64,000 nucleotides of DNA from JAGQOZ01 sp041399205 (lineage in GTDB: Bacteria; Planctomycetota; Planctomycetia; Pirellulales; Pirellulaceae): the NCBI GenBank assembly GCA_041399205.1, contig JAWKTK010000026.1, positions 62,001-126,000 of the forward strand. The letters are read 5' to 3'. Of this stretch, positions 36,373-44,064 are shown in pieces; the first letter of the stretch is position 1, and each line of letters begins with the position of its first letter. The translations under genes and the position numbers were made by a program. Below the pieces are notes generated by a model. The model was not told the DNA's origin, ran no database searches, and saw only the letters and a program-made list of their open reading frames with translations.

Positions 36373-37590
36373 TTAAGCCGAATGCTGCTTAATCACGTCC
36401 GTCAGGATCGAAAGCCCTTCTTGCAACTGGTCTTCCGGAATATTCATGGCGGGCAATAAGCGAATCACAGTGCCTTGCGTGCAGTTGACCAACAACTGAC
36501 GGTCCATGCACTGCGAAACAATTTCGGCACCTTCACAGGCCAACTGAATGCCAATCATGGTGCCCAAGACGCGAACCTCCTGAACCAGCGAACATTCCTG
36601 CTGAAAGGCGTCCAGCGTCTGTTTGGCAATTTCACCCACTCGTTGCCCGGCCGCCAATAGGTTTTGCTGTTCAATCATTTCAATGGCCGCAATGCCGGCT
36701 CGAGCTGCAATCGGGTTGCCTCCAAATGTGGCCGCGTGCATACCAGGACGCAAGCTAGGTGCAATTTCCTTGGTGGTCAACATCGCTCCGCCCGCAATCC
36801 CGCCGCACAACGCTTTGGCCAAGGTAATCACATCCGGTGTCACGCCAAAATGCTGATAGGCAAACCAATGGCCGGTTCGCCCGCAGCCGGTTTGCACTTC
36901 GTCAAAAATGAGCAGCAATTCATGCTGGTCCGCTAGTGCTCGTAAGCCTTGCAAGAATTCAGCCGAAGGAATGTTGATGCCGCCTTCGCCCTGAATCGGT
37001 TCGACCATAATGGCGCAAGTTTGATCGTCAATCAGTTGCTTGACCGCTTCCAGATCACCGAAAGGCGCGTAATGAAATCCGGGGACGATAGGACCTAGGC
37101 CTTCGTGATACTTGGGTTGCGCCGTCGCGGAAGTCGCGCCCAGCGTTCGGCCATGAAAACCGCCCAAGAACGTGATGATCTTGTAGCGGTCCGGGGATGC
37201 GTGCAACCGAGCCAGCTTGATGGCGGCTTCGTTCGCTTCGGTTCCTGAATTGCAAAAGAACGCTTGCCCGTGAAAACTGCGTTCGGAAAGCAGCTTGGCC
37301 CAGACCCCCTGCGATTCAAAGTGCCAAGTATTGGGCACATGGATCAGCGTGGCAACTTGTTCTTGGACCGCTTTGACAATCGGTTCCGGACAATGGCCCA
37401 GCAGATTGCAGCCCCAACCGGGAAACAAATCTAGGTACTGTTTGCCTTCACTATCCCAGACGTGCGAACCTTCGCCTCGAACCAAACTGACCGGATAACG
37501 TTTGTAATTGGGAATGACGTATTCGCCAAATAAGGAAATGACGTCGGACGAACTTCGTTGGTCCAGTGCATTTGCGAAATCAGTTGACAT
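36373..37590 (-). CDS. argD: acetylornithine aminotransferase
   Basis: A 405-residue class-III aminotransferase that uses glutamate to convert N-acetylglutamate semialdehyde to N-acetylornithine. It starts at ATG 37590; an open 20-codon extension upstream has no similarity. Visible motifs are YLDLFPGWGCNLLGHCPEP, FFCNSGTEANEAAIKLAR (PLP phosphate), GFHGRTLGATSATAQ, ILDEVQTGCGRTG-like IFDEVQTGCGRTG and the PLP-lysine segment TLAKALCGGIAGGA. It lies between argB (84 bases) and argF, giving argB-argD-argF as a minus-strand unit. Confidence 0.92.
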   Translation of the reverse strand: MSTDFANALDQRSSSDVISLFGEYVIPNYKRYPVSLVRGEGSHVWDSEGKQYLDLFPGWGCNLLGHCPEPIVKAVQEQVATLIHVPNTWHFESQGVWAKLLSERSFHGQAFFCNSGTEANEAAIKLARLHASPDRYKIITFLGGFHGRTLGATSATAQPKYHEGLGPIVPGFHYAPFGDLEAVKQLIDDQTCAIMVEPIQGEGGINIPSAEFLQGLRALADQHELLLIFDEVQTGCGRTGHWFAYQHFGVTPDVITLAKALCGGIAGGAMLTTKEIAPSLRPGMHAATFGGNPIAARAGIAAIEMIEQQNLLAAGQRVGEIAKQTLDAFQQECSLVQEVRVLGTMIGIQLACEGAEIVSQCMDRQLLVNCTQGTVIRLLPAMNIPEDQLQEGLSILTDVIKQHSA

Positions 37591-37674
37591 GATAATTTGA
37601 GTTCCTGGCAAAAAAATGTAGGTCGAATCGAGACACAGTGAAAACGCCATGGAGCGAATTGGCGAGTGGCTGGT

Positions 37675-38559
37675 TCACGCTCCGGCCGTGATTTCCGTTC
37701 CCACGCCTCGAGTGGTATAGATTTCTAACAGCAGCGAATGACGCAATCGCCCGTCCACAATGTGCACTTTCTTTACGCCATGATCCAGCGTTTCCAAACA
37801 GGCTTCCACTTTGGGAATCATGCCACTGGACACCACACCATCTTGGATCAGTTGACGAGCTTCCCGGGAGGTGAGCGAATGAATTCTAGTATCCGGATCG
37901 TTTTTGTCTCGCCGCACACCATTCACATCACTCACGTAAACCAGTTTGTCGGCTTGTAGTTGCATGGCCACCGTGGTCGCCGCCGTGTCCGCATTCACAT
38001 TCAGCAATTGCCCTGTTGATTCTTCAATGCACAACGACGGAATAACCGGTATCACTTCGTTAGTGCACAGTGACAAAATGGCGTCGGCGTCCACTTGGGT
38101 CACGCGACCCACTCGGCCCAAATCAATTGGTTGGCCGTCATCACCCGGCAACGTAATGCGCTGGCCTTTCAGAACAGTTTGATTGGTATGGTTCAGGGAT
38201 TGGCTGGAACCGCCCAGATCTCGGATGCGTCCAGCGATATATTCGCTCACTTCATAGCCTAGAATTCGTTTGACAATCTCTAACGTAGCGTCGTCTGTGT
38301 AACGCCGACCTTGAATGAAATTCGGTTCGATCCCCGCCTCATCCATCGCTCGTGAAATCGCCGCACCACCGCCATGGACCACCACGGGCCACATGCCGAC
38401 CGTTTCCATGAAGACAATGTCCAGCAAAATGTGCCGAAGCGCATCTTCATCCTCCATGACACTGCCACCGAGTTTGATGACCGTCACTTTGTTGCGAAAG
38501 CGTCGAATCCATCCGAGCGCTTCAATCAAAACATCGGCTTTCTGAATTGCCTCTTCCAA
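37675..38559 (-). CDS. argB: acetylglutamate kinase
   Basis: A 294-residue amino-acid kinase that phosphorylates N-acetylglutamate, the second step of arginine synthesis. KLGGSVMEDED holds the ATP-binding Lys/Gly loop, VVHGGGAAISRAMDEAG the acetylglutamate loop, and the C-terminal half has NVNADTAATTVAMQL and SGMIPKVEACLETLDHGVKKVHIVDG. The start appears to be TTG 38559, backed by GGGAG 8 bases upstream; there is no ATG in the preceding in-frame stretch. It is the first gene of the arg unit. Confidence 0.9.
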   Translation of the reverse strand: MEEAIQKADVLIEALGWIRRFRNKVTVIKLGGSVMEDEDALRHILLDIVFMETVGMWPVVVHGGGAAISRAMDEAGIEPNFIQGRRYTDDATLEIVKRILGYEVSEYIAGRIRDLGGSSQSLNHTNQTVLKGQRITLPGDDGQPIDLGRVGRVTQVDADAILSLCTNEVIPVIPSLCIEESTGQLLNVNADTAATTVAMQLQADKLVYVSDVNGVRRDKNDPDTRIHSLTSREARQLIQDGVVSSGMIPKVEACLETLDHGVKKVHIVDGRLRHSLLLEIYTTRGVGTEITAGA

Positions 38560-38874
38560 CGCAGCGTTCTCCCGGCCTTCAGTGTTCGAAGGTGAGTGGC
38601 TGGTCGCGGCACATTTCAGCCATTGCTTTGTGCATGTCGCGAGCAGACCTTCGATTGAAAACGGGACATTTTATGGACCGATCGGAAACAATGTCAACGA
38701 AAGAAATCAGCGGAAGACCGCAACTATGAGAATTCGACTTCCAGGTCTAAATTCGTCACGCAACGGCTTTTTCGAGCACAGCGGCGTATGCTACGCTTGC
38801 AAAGATGTTGGTGAAGAAACCAGCAAAATGCAGTATTTTCGCTTTCATTGTCACAATCGAAAAGAATTAGTCTG

Positions 38875-39606
38875 ATGACCAAGTCAAAAGCAATTATTTT
38901 GGCCGCCGGCAAAGGAACTCGCATGGAGTCCGACCTCCCCAAAGTGCTGGTGCAGGCAAAAGGCCGAGCGCTCGTGGAATACGTGCTGGATGCGGTGGAA
39001 GCGGCTGGCGTGGACGAATCGATTGTGGTGGTGGGATACAAATCTGACTTAGTGCGAACCTCGCTGGCACATCGCCAGAACATTACATTCGTCGAACAGA
39101 CCGAACAGTTGGGGACCGGTCACGCCGTACAAGTTTGCGAGGGCGAATTGGACGGATTCGATGGTGCCGTCTTAGTCGTGACGGGCGATTCACCGATGAC
39201 GCAGTCCGATTCGCTCAAAGCGCTACTGGATCTTTACAATCAATCCAAACCGGCTTGTGTATTGGGAACGCTGGAAAAAGAGGACCCAACTGGAATGGGT
39301 CGTATCGTTCGCGATAATCAGGGCGACTTTGTGGGAATTGTGGAACACAAAGATGCTTCGCCACAGGAATTGCAGATTCGCGAAGTCAACATGAGCACGT
39401 ATGTGTTCGATTGCCAACCGTTGCTGGCTTCGCTCAAACAACTGAAGAACAACAATAATCAAGGCGAATTCTACATCACTGATTGTCCCGGCATCATGAA
39501 GCAGCAAGGACTAAATGTTCAAGCTCTGCCGGTTCTGAAGCCATGCGAAGCATTAAGCGTGAATAATTTGGCCGATCTGGCACGAGTCGAATCTGAACTC
39601 GGCTAA
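38875..39606 (+). CDS. GlmU-like N-terminal sugar nucleotidyltransferase
   Basis: A 243-residue NTP-transferase with the nucleotide loop LAAGKGTRMESDLPKVL, the UDP-binding LGTGHAVQVC, and VTGDSPM, as in the uridyltransferase domain of GlmU. The left-handed beta-helix acetyltransferase domain of GlmU is absent. It likely makes UDP-GlcNAc (GlcNAc-1-P plus UTP) or another UDP-sugar, with the acetylation done by a separate protein; this split is known in planctomycetes and other phyla. It starts at ATG 38875. prs follows on the same strand, 181 bases downstream. Confidence 0.85.
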   Translation: MTKSKAIILAAGKGTRMESDLPKVLVQAKGRALVEYVLDAVEAAGVDESIVVVGYKSDLVRTSLAHRQNITFVEQTEQLGTGHAVQVCEGELDGFDGAVLVVTGDSPMTQSDSLKALLDLYNQSKPACVLGTLEKEDPTGMGRIVRDNQGDFVGIVEHKDASPQELQIREVNMSTYVFDCQPLLASLKQLKNNNNQGEFYITDCPGIMKQQGLNVQALPVLKPCEALSVNNLADLARVESELG

Positions 39607-39787
39607 CTAAATCTGCTATCATCTGCGAACAGTGATTTTGGCGCGGCGAAACGGGCTGACGCCGTGTTTACCATTTTGACGGTGTGCAGCTTTCCGAAGG
39701 GACGGCATTCGAGGTCACATTGGTCAATTTGATTGGCGAACCATCCCGCAGGACGTGCAGCAGGACGTGTTTCCAGCACGATGATTG

Positions 39788-40750
39788 ATGCGAGAACTCA
39801 AGATTTTTAGCGGTCGAGCGAACCCGGCTCTGTCGCACAAGATTTGCGACTTTCTGAATCTTCGCCTTGGCGAAATTACGTTGCAAGACTTTCCCGATGG
39901 CGAAATTGCCTGCAAGATTGACGAAGATATCCGAGGTCGTGACGTCTTTCTGATCCAACCAACTTGTCCCCCGGTCAACAAGAATCTGATGGAACTGTTG
40001 ATCATGATCGACAGTTGTATGCGAGCCAGCGCGCAGCGAATTACCGCCGTAATTCCTTATTTTGGGTACGCTCGGCAAGATCGCAAAGATGAAGGTCGAG
40101 TCCCCATTACGGCCAAGTTGGTGGCCAATTTGATTACTCGAGCTGGTGCGGATCGAGCGTTAACTATGGACATGCACGCTCCGCAAATCCAAGGCTTTTT
40201 TGACGTGCCAGTGGATCATCTGTACGGCGCGCCCGTTTTGAATAGCCATTTCATGGACATGGGGCTCTGTTCGGATGATGTGGTGGTGGTTAGTCCAGAT
40301 GAAGGTAGCATCAAACGCGCACTGGGCCATTCCAAACGACTCGGCGGCACGCTGGCCATTGTCGACAAACGCCGCAGCAGCGCTACACATACTCGGCAAG
40401 AAAACATTATTGGTGGCCCCATTGAAGGCAAAATTGCGCTGATGTTTGACGACATGATCAGCACGGCCGGGTCCATCTGTGGTGCCGCGGAAGCAGTCCA
40501 TCGAGCCGGTGCGAAGGAAATCTACGTGGCAGCCACGCACGGAGTTTTGTCGGGGAAGGCCGTAGAAAAATTGGAAGCAGCACCGATCAAAGGCTTGGTT
40601 CTAACCGATACGATTCCGCTGGACCCAGAAAAATTACTGAAGAAGATGACCATTTTGAGCGTTGCCCCGCTACTGGGCGAAGCCATCAAACGCATCCACC
40701 AAGACGAATCGGTCAGCGAAATCTTTGGCGGCGAAACACCCGCTCCCTAA
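39788..40750 (+). CDS. prs: ribose-phosphate pyrophosphokinase
   Basis: A 320-residue PRPP synthase transferring pyrophosphate from ATP to ribose-5-phosphate. It has SGRANPALSHKICDFL at the start, YFGYARQDRKDEGRVPITAK (flexible and ATP loops), TMDMHAPQIQGFFDVPVDHL, the pyrophosphate loop VSPDEGSIKRA, KRRSSATHTRQ and the PRPP-binding MFDDMISTAGSI. ATG 39788 is preferred to the adjoining TTG at 39785. Length is normal. Confidence 0.95.
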   Translation: MRELKIFSGRANPALSHKICDFLNLRLGEITLQDFPDGEIACKIDEDIRGRDVFLIQPTCPPVNKNLMELLIMIDSCMRASAQRITAVIPYFGYARQDRKDEGRVPITAKLVANLITRAGADRALTMDMHAPQIQGFFDVPVDHLYGAPVLNSHFMDMGLCSDDVVVVSPDEGSIKRALGHSKRLGGTLAIVDKRRSSATHTRQENIIGGPIEGKIALMFDDMISTAGSICGAAEAVHRAGAKEIYVAATHGVLSGKAVEKLEAAPIKGLVLTDTIPLDPEKLLKKMTILSVAPLLGEAIKRIHQDESVSEIFGGETPAP

Positions 40751-40793
40751 ACCGTTGGGCAAGTGGCAAATTCGAGCGAATTCATATTCTCAG

Positions 40794-40901
40794 TCAATTG
40801 ACACCAAATCGCTTGGCAAAACGTTTGGAACGATGCTTGGCATACCACCGTCGTTTGGCTTGGTTTTGCGAATGGCGTCGTTTTCGTTTTCCGTCTGGCA
40901 T
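40794..40901 (-). CDS. small highly basic protein (35 aa), candidate
   Basis: A short ORF from ATG 40901 to TGA 40794 encoding 35 residues, 14 of them Lys/Arg (motifs DGKRKRRHSQNQAKRRWY and KRFAKRFG), with Trp/Tyr in the middle and no acidic residue after the third. GAGGA lies 8 bases upstream of the ATG, a good ribosome site. The composition is like small ribosomal or ribosome-associated basic proteins, but I recognise no family. It sits convergent to prs within the 543-base gap before the rhomboid gene. Coding status rests on composition and the ribosome site only. Confidence 0.45.
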   Translation of the reverse strand: MPDGKRKRRHSQNQAKRRWYAKHRSKRFAKRFGVN

Positions 40902-41293
40902 CTTTCGATCCTCGCTATCTGGGTAAGGCTTCCGGTTCTCTACCTCAAGCGTGAATGCGCTTCGTTTGTTACCGGACTTGATCCTTTTCCAATAAGTCGG
41001 CTCGCAAAAAACACGATTGGCCTAATCCGCCCAGCGACACCCGAACGTAGTTGGGGACAGGTTTTCTTGCTGGTGCCGATATGGTGACCGAATACGTCTG
41101 TTATCGGACACTCTCAGCCCATAAGTTTTGCTGAATGCGAAAAATGTCATGTCTGGGAGGCATGCGCTTTGCCGGATAAATACACCGAATAGACAGGCAG
41201 CGTTTGGGATCCACTTTCACTATTTTTCCGCGTAAGCTATCTTTTACTTCTAACCTGATAGCGAAATGATGGATGTAACGCGAAGGCAGCACT
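40902..41293. other. intergenic region before rhomboid gene
   Basis: 392 bases between the small basic ORF and the rhomboid start. It presumably carries the rhomboid promoter and that of the small ORF. No further gene, terminator or repeat was recognised. Confidence 0.4.
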
Positions 41294-42172
41294 ATGGGGC
41301 TTTACGACCGATCTTATTACCGAGAAGAAGAATCCGGTTCGTTCCTGTTTTCCGGATCGTCAGGTCGGTCGATGGTGACGACACTAATTATCATCAATGC
41401 GGCTGTCTTTATCGCAGACGCTTTGTTCGCAAAACAGTTGAATGGACAACTCGTTTCTTCGGTTTCCGAGTTCTTGTTGGTTCGACCCGATACACTTCGC
41501 ACACCGTGGTATTGGTGGCGACTCCTGACAGCTGGTTTCACGCATGATCCAAGCAATATTTGGCATGTTGTGGGCAACATGTTCATGCTGTTTGTATTTG
41601 GGCGAGACGTCGAGGGATCGCTGGGTAAGAGCCGATTCTGTGGTTTCTATTTGACCGCGATTGTCTTGGGCAATCTGGGGTGGTGTCTGCGACAAGAGGT
41701 TTTTGGATACACGGCCTCAGGGCTATTGGGAGCAAGCGGTGCGGTTTCGGCCGTGGTGATTCTGTTTGCCATGATGTTTCCCAATCGTACCGTGCTGTTC
41801 ATGATGTTCCTGCCCATGAAAGCCTGGGTGTTGGGAGTGCTTTACGTTGTGTTCGATGCGGTGAGCGCATTTGGCGCAAGTGGAAACGTTGCAAACGACG
41901 TACACCTGATCGGTGCCGCCTACGGTTTTCTGTACTATCGCCACGCATGGGATCTCAGTTTCTTGTTACCCGCCAACTGGTCTCAATTCAAATGGCCTTG
42001 GCGTCGAACCAAACTCAAGATCCACGATCCCGATGCCAAAATTCGCAAGCTAGACGAACAAGCCGATCAGATTCTGCAGAAACTGCATCGCGACGGCGAA
42101 TCGAGCCTTTCCAAGAAGGAACGCAAGATCTTGGAAGAATACAGTCGCCGCATGCAACAAAAACTCCGTTAG
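41294..42172 (+). CDS. rhomboid-family intramembrane serine protease
   Basis: 292 residues. Rhomboids cut transmembrane helices within the bilayer using a Ser-His dyad. The catalytic Ser is in GASGA (S148) and the His in HLIGAAYGF (H204); HDPSNIWHVVGNMFMLFVFG carries the conserved His/Asn of helix 2. About six membrane helices span residues 26-215. The C-terminal tail (220-292) is charged and helical (KIRKLDEQADQILQKL), longer than in minimal rhomboids and probably cytoplasmic. No operon partner is seen; the repeat cluster follows immediately. Confidence 0.92.
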   Translation: MGLYDRSYYREEESGSFLFSGSSGRSMVTTLIIINAAVFIADALFAKQLNGQLVSSVSEFLLVRPDTLRTPWYWWRLLTAGFTHDPSNIWHVVGNMFMLFVFGRDVEGSLGKSRFCGFYLTAIVLGNLGWCLRQEVFGYTASGLLGASGAVSAVVILFAMMFPNRTVLFMMFLPMKAWVLGVLYVVFDAVSAFGASGNVANDVHLIGAAYGFLYYRHAWDLSFLLPANWSQFKWPWRRTKLKIHDPDAKIRKLDEQADQILQKLHRDGESSLSKKERKILEEYSRRMQQKLR

Positions 42173-42183
42173 CTGACCCTACC

Positions 42184-42308
42184 TGCCAATCGGCTGAAAG
42201 ATGCCAGCCATTCGCAGACACTGTCTTCCGCCCAATCGTAGCCTTGCTGTTCTGCCTAATCGGATGAAATATGACAGCCATTGGAAGGGGCGGTCTTCCG
42301 CCCAGCGG
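42184..42308. repeat. two diverged tandem copies, about 55 bp
   Basis: 42184-42238 and 42253-42308 are imperfect copies that share TGCC-AATCGG-TGAAA, the block ACAGCCATT/CCAGCCATT and GTCTTCCGCCCA. The first copy begins 12 bases after the rhomboid stop, so the element borders the 3' end of that gene. Confidence 0.6.
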
Positions 42309-42510
42309 CAAGAAACATCGTTGCCGGTGTGCCTCAGCCACCGGTCGTCGTACCCTTCCGCCCCGTTTAGCCCAGCGGGCGACACATGCTTCTTCTCGAA
42401 GGCTTGGGATTGTGGCGTGCACCGGTCAAGGATGATTGTGGATGGCGCCAAGCCCTGTTTCTTTTAATGGCTGGCACCAAACCAAGCTCTCTCTGTGTTG
42501 CTCTCACGGA

Positions 42511-42596
42511 GTAGCATGGGCCCATGGCCGGCCCATGGCCCGTTGCCCATACTAACCTACAAAGCGCAAGAAACACGGGCCATGGGCCCATGCTAC
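42511..42596. repeat. long palindromic element, copy 1
   Basis: The two ends GTAGCATGGGCCCATGG and CCATGGGCCCATGCTAC are perfect inverted repeats of 17 bases, enclosing a spacer with a further GGCCCATGGCCCG. The ends are themselves palindromic (GGGCCC, CCATGG). Copy 2 is at 43886-43960. Confidence 0.8.
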
Positions 42597-42736
42597 AATA
42601 AACGGTTGGTGCCAACGATGGCACCAACCACGTCCTCCTCAGCCCAGCGGGCGACACATGCGGATGCTCGAAGACGCTCAACATCACAGTCGGCTGCCAC
42701 CGCTAATCGAATCAGGGGCTTCAACGTAGTAATTGG

Positions 42737-42803
42737 AAACGCGGAGGCGCAGAGTACGCAGAGAAGAATCAGGCAACTCTGCGACCTCGGCGCCTCTGCG
42801 TTT
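42737..42803. repeat. imperfect inverted repeat (AAACGCGGAGGCGCAGAG type)
   Basis: The left arm AAACGCGGAGGCGCAGAG and right arm CTCGGCGCCTCTGCGTTT can form a long stem with mismatches around a 30-base loop. The right arm and the following TTTCAATCTTTTTTCGATG recur at 43968-44003. This is a widespread intergenic repeat style in planctomycetes. Confidence 0.6.
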
Positions 42804-43036
42804 CAATCTTTTTTCGATGGTTTTGGGGTGACTGATGATTGTGGATGGCACCAGCCAGGTCCTTCGGCCCGAAGCGGCCAGCCAGTTATTAAGCCCAGGA
42901 CAACGTCCTGGGAACGGACCAAATACGAAACCTTCGGGCCAACGGTCCAACCCTTCAAAGTTGCTATCGCCGCTTCGCGGCTAACGACAACGATGGCGAT
43001 GGTGTCTGCGGGCTGACGCCCGCAGCTACGGGCTAT

Positions 43037-43262
43037 CGCCGCTTCGCGGCTAGGGAACGGATTTAACCGCGGAGCGGTGCAAGCACTTAGCTGCGGGCGT
43101 GAGCCCGCAGATCGTTGTCCATCTACATCCGCAAGCCGCGAAGCGGCGACAGCAGTCACAGTGATGCTCCGATTCATGGGATTTAGGCTCGGCGTTTGGT
43201 GTGTGCGAATGGGCTGCTGTCGCCGCTTCGCGGCTAACGACAACGTTGGCGATGGTGTCTGC
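43037..43262. repeat. 226-bp near-identical repeat, copy 1
   Basis: Matches 43589-43814 at a constant offset of 552 bases with only two differences seen (near 43220 G/A and near 43246 T/A). It contains direct and inverted GCCGCTTCGCGGC cores and a CTGCGGGC-GTGA-GCCCGCAG hairpin. Confidence 0.8.
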
Positions 43263-43588
43263 GGGCTGACGCCCGCAGCTACGGGCTATCGCCGCTTCGC
43301 GGCTAGGGAACGGATTTAACCGCGGTGCGCAACGGCCGAGCGAGTTGTAGGCGGAGGGTGGTGAGGTTTGTCGATGTAGCCATGGTATTCATACTGTGCG
43401 CCTCGCTTTTCAACGCGATTAGGGTGATTGTATTGTTATAGTGTTCGCTCGTGTGTATCGCATGGTATTTGCCGCGAGTTGAATAGGTTGCTGTCGCCGC
43501 TTCGCGGCTAACGACAACGATGGCAATGGTGTCTGCGGGCTATCGCCGCTTCGCGGCTAGTGGTTCGTGTGTTTTCGAGGCTGCATGG

Positions 43589-43814
43589 CGCCGCTTCGCG
43601 GCTAGGGAACGGATTTAACCGCGGAGCGGTGCAAGCACTTAGCTGCGGGCGTGAGCCCGCAGATCGTTGTCCATCTACATCCGCAAGCCGCGAAGCGGCG
43701 ACAGCAGTCACAGTGATGCTCCGATTCATGGGATTTAGGCTCGGCGTTTGGTGTGTGCGAATGGGCTGCTATCGCCGCTTCGCGGCTAACGACAACGATG
43801 GCGATGGTGTCTGC
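43589..43814. repeat. 226-bp near-identical repeat, copy 2
   Basis: The second copy of the element at 43037-43262. It is flanked by more GCCGCTTCGCGGC cores, but the sequence on both sides differs from copy 1, which marks the duplicated unit's ends. Confidence 0.8.
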
Positions 43815-43885
43815 TATCGCCGCTTCGCGGCTAGGGAACGGATTTAACCGCGGAGCGGTGCTTTTAATGGATGGCACCAAACGGA

Positions 43886-43960
43886 GTAGCATGGGCCCAT
43901 GGCCCGTTGCCCATACTAACCTAAAAAACGCAAAAAACACGGGCCATGGGCCCATGCTAC
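43886..43960. repeat. long palindromic element, copy 2
   Basis: Same terminal inverted repeats as 42511-42596 with an 11-base shorter interior (one GGCCGGCCCAT block is lost), and AATAAA after it in both copies. Confidence 0.8.
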
Positions 43961-44064
43961 AATAAATGCGACCTCGGCGCCTCTGCGTTTCAATCTTTTT
44001 TCGATGATTTTGGGGTGGGTGATGATTGTGGATGGCACCAACCACGTCCCAACCACGTCCTGCA

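Larger units (their letters stand above)
42180..44060. repeat. mosaic of palindromic extragenic repeats
   Basis: About 1.9 kb without a credible gene, built from short repeat families that recur here in both orientations. The commonest core is the hairpin GCCGC-TTC-GCGGC, about nine times in direct orientation (for example near 42969, 43039, 43222, 43498, 43591, 43776) and inverted twice (near 43127 and 43679). It is interleaved with CTGCGGGC-GTGA-GCCCGCAG-type hairpins and the family members listed separately. The motif CAGCCCAGCGGGCGACACAT occurs twice (42369, 42640). Short open frames here follow the repeats and are not genes. It looks like a REP/BIME-type array of mobile extragenic elements; no transposase is in the window. 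Confidence 0.75.

Noticed and set aside
38560..38700. Short minus-strand ORF upstream of argB (ending DQPLTFEH)
   Set aside because: Too short, no clear ribosome site, and overlaps the argB leader; nothing distinguishes it from chance.
40662..41087. A 141-codon plus-strand frame overlapping the end of prs
   Set aside because: It overlaps prs out of frame, has no ribosome site or family features, and its composition is like the shadow frames elsewhere.
42495..43965. Several open frames of 70-170 codons on both strands in the repeat cluster
   Set aside because: They repeat each other because the DNA repeats, contain the palindromic units, and show no protein family.
42180..44060. CRISPR array
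   Set aside because: Repeat units are of different lengths and families, spacing is irregular, orientations are mixed, and no cas gene is near.
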